A DNA stretch of 5,718 nucleotides from Acidobacteria bacterium CG_4_9_14_3_um_filter_49_7 (GTDB lineage: Bacteria > Acidobacteriota > Holophagae > Thermotomaculales > Thermotomaculaceae). A program made the position numbers and the translations under genes. Location of the stretch: the NCBI GenBank assembly GCA_002789615.1, contig PFTO01000101.1, positions 2,880-8,597 of the forward strand. The letters run 5' to 3'. Below, one piece after another: positions 1 through 5,718 of the stretch. Numbering within the stretch: position 1 is the first letter of the stretch; every line of letters begins with the position of its first letter. Below the pieces are notes generated by a model. That model did no database searches. It was not told the DNA's origin and was given only the letters and a program-made list of their open reading frames with translations.

Positions 1-2
1 AC

Positions 3-89
3 CTGAACCACACCTTCACCATCGATGGACCCATCCTTGAAAATGAATGTGGTTCAATTCTGACGGAGTTTTTTAGAAACAGGCGCTGA
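3..89 (+). CDS. possible 3' end of an unidentified gene (partial)
   Basis: The plus-strand frame entering the window at base 3 stays open for 28 codons and ends with TGA at 87-89, six bases before the tRNA. The peptide runs LNHTFTIDGPILENECGSIL and then TEFFRNRR. I do not recognise the family. A stretch this short could be open by chance. The opposite strand also has a short open stretch running off the left edge, beginning MGPSMVKVWFR, so even the strand is unsure. The six-base gap to a plus-strand tRNA would suit a gene transcribed in the same direction. Confidence 0.2.
   Translation: MNHTFTIDGPILENECGSILTEFFRNRR
4..56. repeat. imperfect inverted repeat with 9-bp arms
   Basis: TGAACCACA (4-12) is perfectly complementary to TGTGGTTCA (48-56). 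Past a two-base bulge (13-14) the pairing continues with TTCA (15-18) against TGAA (44-47). The interior contains a perfect 10-base palindrome, CCATCGATGG (19-28). RNA from here could fold into a branched hairpin upstream of the tRNA. The T-run at 69-74 is too far from the stem for a standard intrinsic terminator. It may instead be an operator or a chance structure within the end of a gene. Confidence 0.35.
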
Positions 90-95
90 CAAAGC

Positions 96-185
96 GGAGG
101 GGTGCCGGAGTGGTCGAACGGGGGCGACTCGAAATCGTCTGTCCGTTAGCGCGGACCGTGGGTTCGAATCCCACCTCCTCCGCCA
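96..185 (+). tRNA. tRNA-Ser (anticodon CGA)
   Basis: This is a complete class II tRNA reading the codon UCG. The acceptor stem is 96-102 with 175-181 (seven pairs, one G-U), followed by discriminator G182 and a genomically encoded CCA at 183-185. The D stem is 105-107 with 119-121. The anticodon stem is 123-127 with 135-139, and the loop CTCGAAA (128-134) has the anticodon CGA at 130-132. The long variable arm pairs GTCCG (141-145) with CGGAC (152-156), which is diagnostic of Ser, Leu or bacterial Tyr tRNAs. The T arm is GTGGG (158-162), loop TTCGAAT, CCCAC (170-174). No mispair was found in any stem, so it should be functional. It faces lpxC convergently. Confidence 0.98.
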
Positions 186-197
186 TCTTTCTTCAGA

Positions 198-330
198 CAA
201 GTTTGAGTAGAAGGCAAGTTTGAGGTTGAGCGAGGACAGGGAAAGAGAAGTTTAAGTCTAAGTCCAGAATGGGAAAATATAGGGGAACAGACACTTCCCT
301 GATTTTTCTGTCCACTCGCACTTGCACTTT
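198..330. repeat. degenerate six-base (AAGTNN / GAGNNN) repeat clusters
   Basis: The tRNA-lpxC spacer is repetitive. CAAGTTTGAG occurs twice (198-207 and 215-224). AAGTTT, GAGGTT and GAGCGA follow in register at 216-233. AAGTTT, AAGTCT and AAGTCC follow in register at 248-265. At 313-330 the same kind of unit appears in the opposite orientation as CACTCG, CACTTG and CACTTT, whose complement is of AAGTG type. The units therefore flank 266-312 with opposing polarity. No open frame of note covers the stretch. It resembles a decayed intergenic simple-sequence repeat, but I cannot assign it to a named family. Confidence 0.45.
282..307 (+). terminator. possible intrinsic terminator after the tRNA-Ser
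   Basis: GGGAA (283-287) pairs with TTCCC (295-299), and a G-T pair (282 with 300) can extend the stem. The loop is seven bases, and TTTTT (303-307) follows after GA. The orientation suits transcripts from the tRNA about 100 bases upstream. The stem is short, so this is a weak candidate. Confidence 0.35.
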
Positions 331-344
331 ACAGTTTTCTGTAA
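329..344 (-). terminator. small hairpin just past the lpxC stop
   Basis: TTACAG (329-334) and CTGTAA (339-344) form a perfect six-base inverted repeat around a TTTT loop, four bases beyond the lpxC stop codon. The stem is AT-rich and has no clear U-tract after it on the minus strand, so it may only mark the mRNA 3' end or be incidental. No better terminator for lpxC is visible before the tRNA. Confidence 0.25.
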
Positions 345-348
345 TGAA

Positions 349-1278
349 TCAGTAATTTGATGGGACTTCGACTTCGGCCAGCGCTTCCAGTCCTTCATGG
401 CCGACAGGCTGTACAAGAGTGGAGAGGGGCACAATTTCAAATGCCGACTCGCTTTCCCGAAGTTTCTTTGCCAATCCAGCGTGAATTTCGTGGCCCGCAC
501 GATGTGCCACCACATGACCCCGTAAAGTGTAGCCCAACAAGCCCATATCACCCATCACATCCAGTATTTTATGACGCACAAATTCGTCTTTAAAGCGCAG
601 ATGAGAATTCAGAACACGGTCCGTGTCAATTACGATGGCATTATCAAGTGAACCACCCAGTGCAAGGCCATTTTTTCTCAACATTTCAACGTCTTTCAAG
701 AATCCGAATGTACGAGCGCCGGACACTTCATTTTCAAATGTCTCGGCATCATCGATCTCAATTGTTTTCTTCTGGGACCCCACAACCGCGTGGTCAAATT
801 CAATGGAATACGTGATCTGATAATTCTCTGATGGGTATACAGATACTCTTCGGTCTCCCGTGGCAAAATGAACCGGCTTCACGATATTCAGGACTTTCTT
901 TTCAGCATCACCGTGGCGAACCCCTGCTTCGTTGATAAGATAAACAAAAGCGGAGGCACTGCCATCCATGATGGGGACTTCTTCGGCATCAATATCTACA
1001 TATAAGTTGTCAATACCCAGTCCAATCAGAGTACCCAGAAGATGTTCAGTGGTCGCAATAGATACGCCATTACGGCTGAGATTGGTGGCATAGCTCAATC
1101 TGGAAGCATATTTGATATCCGCTTTTATGGGGTAGTAATTTAAATCCACACGACGGAATACAATCCCGGTATTATCCGGGGCTGGCGTTAATGCCAATTG
1201 TACCTTCTTCCCGGAATGTAACCCGATTCCTGAGCAACTGACCTGTGTAGCTATCGTTTTCTGCTTGAACGTCAACAT
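349..1278 (-). CDS. lpxC: UDP-3-O-acyl-N-acetylglucosamine deacetylase LpxC
   Basis: LpxC is the cytoplasmic zinc enzyme that removes the acetyl group from UDP-3-O-acyl-GlcNAc, the committed step of lipid A synthesis (EC 3.5.1.108). The product is 309 residues, the usual length. The start MLTFKQKTIA leads into GIGLHSGKKV near residues 17-26, as in the family. The zinc ligands are H79 (in TTEHL), H236 and D240 (in FVRHKILD). Other active-site residues are E78, T190 and F191 (in ARTFGF), K237 and H263 (in AGHEIHAG). MDGSA at 104-108 is also conserved. The two-domain fold appears complete, with no C-terminal FabZ fusion. ATG at 1276-1278 is the only start that keeps the conserved N-terminus, yet no Shine-Dalgarno sequence precedes it. 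The 17 bases upstream are AT-rich and abut a strong hairpin. The stop is TGA at 349-351. The identification is firm. The mode of translation initiation is unclear. Confidence 0.98.
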   Translation of the reverse strand: MLTFKQKTIATQVSCSGIGLHSGKKVQLALTPAPDNTGIVFRRVDLNYYPIKADIKYASRLSYATNLSRNGVSIATTEHLLGTLIGLGIDNLYVDIDAEEVPIMDGSASAFVYLINEAGVRHGDAEKKVLNIVKPVHFATGDRRVSVYPSENYQITYSIEFDHAVVGSQKKTIEIDDAETFENEVSGARTFGFLKDVEMLRKNGLALGGSLDNAIVIDTDRVLNSHLRFKDEFVRHKILDVMGDMGLLGYTLRGHVVAHRAGHEIHAGLAKKLRESESAFEIVPLSTLVQPVGHEGLEALAEVEVPSNY

Positions 1279-1294
1279 AGATATATTTAGTAAG

Positions 1295-1327
1295 CAAGAA
1301 CGGTGCCAGAAACTGGCACCGTTCTTT
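1295..1327 (-). terminator. strong hairpin between the protease and lpxC (probable terminator, possibly bidirectional)
   Basis: AAGAACGGTGCCA (1296-1308) and TGGCACCGTTCTT (1314-1326) are a perfect 13-bp inverted repeat. G1309 and C1313 can add a 14th pair, leaving an AAA loop. On the minus strand the stem is followed by GCTTACTAAAT after the paired TTCTT, which could terminate the protease transcript. The plus strand has the better U-tract (TTCTTACATTT after the stem), although no plus-strand gene leads into it. The structure ends 17 bases before the lpxC ATG, so it is also a candidate for a leader structure controlling lpxC. Confidence 0.6.
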
Positions 1328-1356
1328 TCTTACATTTACATTACAAATTTCAGATA

Positions 1357-1380
1357 TTGTGTGGCTAATATACCACACAA
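1357..1380. promoter_or_regulatory. 8-bp palindrome with 8-base spacer (possible operator or mRNA hairpin)
   Basis: TTGTGTGG (1357-1364) and CCACACAA (1373-1380) are perfectly inverted around CTAATATA. The site starts 20 bases past the protease stop codon. A second CCACAC at 1394-1399 could pair with the same left arm, giving an alternative fold. The symmetry suits either a dimeric regulator site upstream of lpxC or a 3'-end stem of the protease mRNA. The sequence does not decide between these, and no U-tract follows on the minus strand. Confidence 0.35.
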
Positions 1381-1400
1381 GTTTCTAAAAACTCCACACT

Positions 1401-4400
1401 TTATTGAAGTGCGTTTACCCCATATGAATACATAAAGTTCTGACCACCGGAAATCTCAAATCCAAGAATAGGCACATTAGAAGTCGCTTTGATCCATCGG
1501 ATGTCATCCGTAGTTGTTGAAAAGATGTCGTTCTCACCCGTTCCACCCACTACTGAGACAACACGCTTTCCGGCACCGAGAATCTTTGTGGTATGAGCTA
1601 CCTGTTCACCCAACGCATTATAACCGTTAATGGTTACACTTGCAGTACTTCCGCTGGCGTTCAGGAGAACAATACCGGACCACACTTTTGACGTCAGTTT
1701 GGGTGTGTACGGGTATACCAGACTTGTTCCGGCCTCCGAAGAAGGCTGTGCCTCAATACCGGAAAGAGCATCCTTCGAACTTGCATCACCGGAAGAGTCT
1801 ATGCCAAAAAGCTCATAACCGGTGACCGGGGCATCAGCTGTAATCTTAATCCAGCTGACACCATTCGGGTACTCTCCATCGCCCCAGAAGGACTGCACCA
1901 GTTTCGCCAGTTTCTCTCCTGCAGTCATCGTAAACGTAGCCGTGGCCAATGCAGTACCATTATCATCATATGGTGTCATGGTAATGCTGACAGTGCTGGC
2001 ATTGGGGTTATTCAATGCAATACCCGTCCACCACAACCAGCTCGTGTCAACATGTGGAATGATGATCTCTTCCGAGGTTTCGCCGTTCAAGAGCAGACCT
2101 GCAGCCTGATTCAGATTGTCGTTATCCTGGTGAAATACCTCCATGCCTACAATCCCGCTACTGCTGGTAACCTGGCCCCACCAGTGTGAAGGTTCAGAAG
2201 AACTGAAGGGATAGGTCCCCTCATAGAGGCCGTCTATCACATTTACGAATTTAGACATTTCCATACCCGAAAAATCAGGGATAGTAAGCGCTGAACCTCC
2301 CTGAGGCGTAAACTGAACGGCCAGACTGCCCTCACCAGGGTTCACCAGCCCAATCATCGTGTCCCATTGCGTTGTCTGCTCCGCAATATGCGGAACGTAA
2401 AGACTGGTTGAGAGCGTACTGGTTCCGGGAATCGCAACCGCTGTTTTCTGGTCCCCATCCGCAGTCAGCTTCTTAATCTCCGCGAACGCCTTTACCTCGC
2501 GGCTCGACGTTACAACTGCCCATCCGTTGTCGGATGGATAGAGATTGTTGTCAGCCGGGAAAATCCGCCAGCCATTTGCTTTCAATGTCCATTCTATCGG
2601 TGTTTGAACAACCTGTCCCCCTTCCGTCTTCTTGTAGAAAAGAACGACGACTTTTGCAGGTGAGGAGCTTGGGTTCACAACATAAACGTTGGTAAGGTAT
2701 TCTTCTTCCCGGTCGAAATCGGTAAGAGTCAAGGGGATATAGACTTTGTTCGTGTAAGTGGGGATATTGTACGGATCCGTCGCATTGACGGGATCTGTAC
2801 TTGGGTTGGCATTCAATTCATCTCCGTCATTCACGCCATCACCGTCTGTGTCGGCAACAAAGGGATCAGAATGTACAAAAATCTCATCACTCTTCTGAAC
2901 TCCATCCGCATCATCATCAGAGAGGTTGGAAACGGGAAGAGCTGCATCATCCCTGAAACGGCCGAAATATGGGATTGTATAGGTGTTCCCGTAGTTATCA
3001 TACAATTCGACATAACCTTGCACATCACTGTACACAGGTCCCTGATAACTGACATTCAGGGTAATGGTTCCGGATTCACCGGGCGCCAGGTTGATATCCG
3101 CCGACGACGCCAGCGAGGCACTCACCTGGCTATTGTCCACCAGTTTAGTCATTGAAGGGGAAAGCGTGAGATCGCTTCCGCTTATATTTGTGACTGTCAC
3201 GTCCGCGCTGACATTTTCAGCAGCCTTTGCCGAAGTCACAGTTACTTTTCCGAAACCGATGGAGTTCGGTACAACCGTAATGTGCGTTAGCATAGCACGT
3301 TCCATGTTTACGCGACCGGATCCAGCGAAAACAGGTGCGGCAAGCCCGCCTCGATAGACCAGATAATCCAGCCCCCTTTCCGTCTGGAAGTAATTCTGCG
3401 TAAAATCAGCCGTACAGCACAGTACGCCCTTCAGCTCAGCAGCATTGAGAGTCGGGTGTAGTTGCTTCAGAACCGCCATATACCCGGCCGTCAACGGGGA
3501 AGAAAAGCTGGTCCCGGCTGCGAAAACAGTAAACCCACTCTCATCGTACATTGTATTTGTATCATCGTTGTTGGTCTGAGTGGCCAGCGTCAGCTGGTTT
3601 CCCACAGCCGCCACATCCGGCTTCAGGTTGTAGTCAATTGCGGTGGGCCCAAAAGAAGAAAAACTGGATTTGTAGCCGGAACTCTGGACCGGGTATGTAG
3701 CACTGCCAAAAGAAGCCTCAACATCATCACCATTATCCAGCATCTGGATAATCTGCTGCGCTTCTTCCAAACGGATGAAATAGCCGGGGATCGTAATGGG
3801 ATAATCTCGTACACACTCCAGAGAGCTCACGTCCATATTGATTATTCCACCGGACTGGGTTCCATCCGGTGAGGTAGTTCCATCTGCAAGATAGTTGTAG
3901 ACAATTACACCGATGGCTCCCGCCTGCTCCGCATTGTATATTTTCTGGCAGAAGTTGCAGGTACCCCGCTTGATCAGCGCGATCTTGCCGGTCAAATTTA
4001 CAGAGCCGAAGCTGCTGCATCCCAAAGCGTCCACTCCGAGGTCTTCAATATTTACTACCGGATATGGCCCGAATTGACCCAGATTTTGAGAAACTTTGTT
4101 ATCTGTTCCGTATATAAAGGTCTGGAGACCTTGTGGAACAACGGCAGTGGAGGAACTGATCGCTCCGATGGTTCGCAAGGTTCGGCCATTATCCACTGCT
4201 CCCACCGTGACCGCACTGGGCGCAATACCCGGCGTCCCAACACTCTGCTCGGCAAGCCGGAAGGTTTCCCATTTCGGGGCTCCATCCGCATCCTCTTCCA
4301 CATAGTAGCCTTCGTTGCCGGATGAAATACAGACCATGGTTCCAGCTTGGACTGCAGTTTCAATCGCGTCTACCTCTGTATCACCGTCTATACCCATTGC

Positions 4401-5243
4401 GGTTCCACCGAGGCTCAGGTTGATCACATCCATACCATCCGCAACGGCCGCATTGATTCCGGCAATAATTGACATCTGAGGGGCGCCCGGTTGGCCTGTC
4501 GTTGTATCGTTACGGTTGAAAACCTTGTAATTCCCGATATAGGCGCCGGAGGCGCTTCCTTTCAGTGTGAAAGAATAAGCGCCATATGTCATATCTACTT
4601 CACGACCGGCAGCAGCCGAAGCAGAGGCACTGCCATGACCAAAATGGTCATTGGCGTTACTGTCGTCTCCGAAGTTCTTTGCGACAATCACTTTGTTGTT
4701 TGTTAAAGCAGTATCACTGTTGCCACCGGGGTCGAATCCTTCCGGATAGGTGTAACCGGTATCATCAAACATAGGGTTCGTGATATCAATACCGGTATCA
4801 AGAATACCAATCTTCATTCCTTTGCCGGTTTCACTGGGCGAGAGGTTCAGATGATCACGAAGGATGTTCATTCTGGATATGCGATCCGCCATGTCCAGGG
4901 TCAGATGATATTTGACCTTGTTCTCTTTCACCAGAAGAACACCGGGATGAGACGATACTTTTTCCACATCCTTTTCGTCAATGGACACAAGAACTGCATT
5001 TGCCACCAAAGCCACACTCATTTTCACTTTGCCCTGCAGTTTCTTTTCCACGAAACTTTGAAGCTCTGCCTGCTGATCAAGCACCTCTTTCATCTGCACT
5101 GATGCGGCCTTGCTGCGCAGGTTGGTCTTCACAACCTTTGCAACCGGGGCTTTTTTCAACACGACAATGTAATCTTTCACGGCCGCCTTTGCCGATACAA
5201 CGGTAAACCCAATCCCTAATACCAGAAAAAGAAATCTCCTCAT
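1401..5243 (-). CDS. secreted multidomain subtilisin-family (S8) serine protease with PA insert and C-terminal repeats
   Basis: The predicted product is an exported endopeptidase of 1280 residues, much longer than a bare subtilisin. Order, numbered from the ATG at 5241-5243: signal peptide 1-18 or 1-20 (MRRFLFLVLG, then VSA-KA-A); I9-type propeptide about 24-113 (DYIVVLKK to VLLVKENKV); S8 domain about 140-650. The catalytic residues are D149 (GILDTGID), H203 (FGHGS), oxyanion N310 (SSGNEG) and S579 (GTSFSSP). A PA domain (about 393-513, with RGTCNFCQK and AEQAGAIGVIVYN) sits between N310 and S579, as in Vpr, lactocepin and C5a-peptidase types. A beta-sandwich region (about 655-765) follows, then an Asp-rich calcium segment (775-827) and four tandem repeats (834-1280). 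No transmembrane anchor, sortase signal or recognised C-terminal sorting tag is seen, so release or non-covalent surface binding is likely. The stop is TAA at 1401-1403. A GTG at 5249 would add two residues, but it lies only three bases from AGGAGG. The histidine motif GHGSASAS departs from the usual GHGTHVAG. The family is certain. The substrate is unknown. Confidence 0.95.
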   Translation of the reverse strand: MRRFLFLVLGIGFTVVSAKAAVKDYIVVLKKAPVAKVVKTNLRSKAASVQMKEVLDQQAELQSFVEKKLQGKVKMSVALVANAVLVSIDEKDVEKVSSHPGVLLVKENKVKYHLTLDMADRISRMNILRDHLNLSPSETGKGMKIGILDTGIDITNPMFDDTGYTYPEGFDPGGNSDTALTNNKVIVAKNFGDDSNANDHFGHGSASASAAAGREVDMTYGAYSFTLKGSASGAYIGNYKVFNRNDTTTGQPGAPQMSIIAGINAAVADGMDVINLSLGGTAMGIDGDTEVDAIETAVQAGTMVCISSGNEGYYVEEDADGAPKWETFRLAEQSVGTPGIAPSAVTVGAVDNGRTLRTIGAISSSTAVVPQGLQTFIYGTDNKVSQNLGQFGPYPVVNIEDLGVDALGCSSFGSVNLTGKIALIKRGTCNFCQKIYNAEQAGAIGVIVYNYLADGTTSPDGTQSGGIINMDVSSLECVRDYPITIPGYFIRLEEAQQIIQMLDNGDDVEASFGSATYPVQSSGYKSSFSSFGPTAIDYNLKPDVAAVGNQLTLATQTNNDDTNTMYDESGFTVFAAGTSFSSPLTAGYMAVLKQLHPTLNAAELKGVLCCTADFTQNYFQTERGLDYLVYRGGLAAPVFAGSGRVNMERAMLTHITVVPNSIGFGKVTVTSAKAAENVSADVTVTNISGSDLTLSPSMTKLVDNSQVSASLASSADINLAPGESGTITLNVSYQGPVYSDVQGYVELYDNYGNTYTIPYFGRFRDDAALPVSNLSDDDADGVQKSDEIFVHSDPFVADTDGDGVNDGDELNANPSTDPVNATDPYNIPTYTNKVYIPLTLTDFDREEEYLTNVYVVNPSSSPAKVVVLFYKKTEGGQVVQTPIEWTLKANGWRIFPADNNLYPSDNGWAVVTSSREVKAFAEIKKLTADGDQKTAVAIPGTSTLSTSLYVPHIAEQTTQWDTMIGLVNPGEGSLAVQFTPQGGSALTIPDFSGMEMSKFVNVIDGLYEGTYPFSSSEPSHWWGQVTSSSGIVGMEVFHQDNDNLNQAAGLLLNGETSEEIIIPHVDTSWLWWTGIALNNPNASTVSITMTPYDDNGTALATATFTMTAGEKLAKLVQSFWGDGEYPNGVSWIKITADAPVTGYELFGIDSSGDASSKDALSGIEAQPSSEAGTSLVYPYTPKLTSKVWSGIVLLNASGSTASVTINGYNALGEQVAHTTKILGAGKRVVSVVGGTGENDIFSTTTDDIRWIKATSNVPILGFEISGGQNFMYSYGVNALQ
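1404..2744 (-). repeat. four tandem ~110-residue repeats forming the protease C-terminus
   Basis: Copies lie at 2744-2403, 2402-2067, 2066-1722 and 1721-1404. The proline of the opening strand (YIPL, YVPH, IIPH, VYPY) recurs every 114, 112 and 115 residues. Each copy then has a hydrophobic strand ending in Asn, mostly Asn-Pro (VYVVNP, IGLVNP, IALNNP, IVLLNA). Each closes with a tryptophan-led strand and a V-x-G/A-x-E pair (GWAVVTSS to VKAFAEI, WWGQVTSS to VGMEVF, SWIKITAD to VTGYELF, RWIKATSN to ILGFEI). The copies are clearly homologous but diverged, and they appear beta-rich. I do not recognise them as a named domain. Binding to a surface polymer or substrate is inference only. Confidence 0.72.
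2769..2918 (-). other. Asp-rich calcium-binding segment (thrombospondin type 3-like) in the protease
   Basis: This part of the protease (residues about 776-825) has D-x-D-x-D-G patterns. DDDADGVQKSDE is followed after about 10 residues by DTDGDGVNDGDE, then by NPSTDP and NATDPYN. This matches calcium-binding TSP3-like linkers common in large secreted bacterial proteins. Here it joins the protease and beta-sandwich part to the C-terminal repeats, where bound calcium would stiffen the linker. Confidence 0.7.
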
Positions 5244-5252
5244 ATTCACTTT

Positions 5253-5258
5253 CCTCCT
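5253..5258 (-). promoter_or_regulatory. Shine-Dalgarno site of the protease gene
   Basis: The minus strand reads AGGAGG, a full match to the anti-SD core. It is nine bases before the ATG at 5243 and only three before the in-frame GTG at 5249. The spacing favours the ATG as the real start. The strength of this site contrasts with lpxC, which has none. Confidence 0.8.
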
Positions 5259-5274
5259 ATTGAGAACATCTAAA

Positions 5275-5718
5275 TCATTTCTGCTGCATAGATTTAAGTG
5301 CGGTTATAAACTGCTTGCATTCCTCAGCATGTTTACCGGTCGGTTCTATTTCCAGGTACTTCTGAAGATTTTCAATACTTTTTGCGTAATCTCCGCCTCT
5401 CATAAAGCATACTCCCAGCTGGTAATAACTGTCTGCAAATTTCGGATTCGCACTGATGGCTTTACCAAGAAGCTCCTTTGCCTTCGTGTCGTCCCCCGCA
5501 TTGATTGCTTCAGCCGCCTGGTTGTAATATTCACCGGCCGACACGGAACCCCTGCTTTCCGCTTCTTTCAGATATTTCTGGTAGTTCTTGGTATCGCCTT
5601 TTCGTTTGTACAGCTCTGCCAGCATCGAATAAGCGCTGTCCATGTCGGGGTTCACCTGGAGTGCCCTAACCAGGTACTTCTGGGCTTTGTCCAGATTGTT
5701 ATTTTTCAGTTCAATTCT
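5275..5718 (-). CDS. TPR-repeat protein, C-terminal part (5' end outside the window)
   Basis: The frame is open from the right edge of the window to TGA at 5275-5277, giving 147 visible residues. The GTG near 5655 is an internal valine (LQVNPDMDSAY), not a start, because TPR sequence continues upstream of it. There are about four TPR units. They are the end of one (LDKAQKYLVRALQVNP, 9-24), then 27-56 (SAYSMLAELYKRKGD), 60-92 (a shorter match, EYYNQAAEAINAGDD to ISANPK), and 94-127 (ADSYYQLGVCFMRGGDYAKS to EIEPT). A final helix (129-143) caps the array. TPR arrays are protein-binding scaffolds. The partner, full length and cellular location cannot be seen, and no specific function should be assigned. 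The stop lies 31 bases upstream of the protease ATG on the same strand, with no terminator between, so the two probably form an operon. Confidence 0.93.
   Translation of the reverse strand, partial: RIELKNNNLDKAQKYLVRALQVNPDMDSAYSMLAELYKRKGDTKNYQKYLKEAESRGSVSAGEYYNQAAEAINAGDDTKAKELLGKAISANPKFADSYYQLGVCFMRGGDYAKSIENLQKYLEIEPTGKHAEECKQFITALKSMQQK

Noticed and set aside
258..551. 97-codon minus-strand open frame overlapping the end of lpxC
   Set aside because: It is out of frame with the conserved C-terminal part of LpxC, has no recognisable domain, and runs into the repetitive spacer.
1352..1380. Sigma-70-like promoter for lpxC (TTGTGT with a -10 near 1352-1357)
   Set aside because: The best -10 candidates match only about three of six consensus bases at acceptable spacing, and the -35 lies within the palindrome. 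This is not supportable from sequence alone.
3462..3872. 136-codon plus-strand open frame inside the protease gene
   Set aside because: It lies wholly antisense to the conserved S8 and PA coding sequence, has no family signature, and is explained by the constraint of the real gene.
3733..4020. 95-codon minus-strand frame within the protease
   Set aside because: It is a frame shadow of the PA domain coding sequence. The in-frame protease reading is conserved throughout, so no frameshift is needed.
5249..5249. GTG at 5247-5249 as the protease start
   Set aside because: It is only three bases from AGGAGG, whereas the ATG two codons later is at nine bases and gives a cleaner signal peptide start (MRRF).
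5655..5655. GTG near 5655 as the start of the TPR gene
   Set aside because: TPR-type sequence continues in frame to the window edge, so this codon is internal and the gene is cut by the window.
1..5718. CRISPR array, insertion sequence, prophage or defence system
   Set aside because: No regularly spaced direct repeats, transposase or integrase motifs, or defence-gene domains were found on either strand.

Overview
The window comes from a diderm (Gram-negative) bacterium. It carries lpxC, the committed step of lipid A synthesis, and a large exported protease with a Sec-type signal peptide. Base composition is moderate and codon use looks uniform across the genes. The sequence does not fix the phylum. 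LpxC here is a stand-alone protein, without the FabZ fusion found in some lineages.

Layout, left to right. Positions 1-95 hold what may be the last 28 codons of a plus-strand gene, over an imperfect inverted repeat. Positions 96-185 are a complete tRNA-Ser(CGA) on the plus strand with CCA encoded. Positions 186-348 are non-coding and separate the tRNA from the convergent lpxC. They contain clusters of a degenerate six-base repeat and two weak hairpins. lpxC (349-1278, minus) is intact with all its zinc and catalytic residues. Positions 1279-1400, between lpxC and the protease, hold a very strong 13-14 bp hairpin and a separate 8-bp palindrome. Most of the window (1401-5243, minus) is one gene for a secreted multidomain subtilisin-family (S8) protease of about 1280 residues. 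It has a signal peptide, I9 propeptide, catalytic domain with PA insert, a beta-sandwich region, a calcium-binding segment and four tandem repeats of about 110 residues. At the right edge (5275-5718, minus) lies the 3' part of a TPR-repeat protein gene that continues beyond the window.

The TPR gene and the protease gene are 31 bases apart on the same strand, with a strong ribosome binding site between them and no visible terminator, so they are probably co-transcribed. lpxC follows in the same direction, but the strong hairpin lies in between, so it may be a separate unit. lpxC has no visible Shine-Dalgarno sequence although the protease has a perfect one. The most notable points are the C-terminal repeat array of the protease, the altered catalytic histidine motif, and the hairpin placed directly in front of an SD-less lpxC. 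I see no CRISPR array, insertion sequence or defence cassette, and nothing here can be called a new system with confidence.
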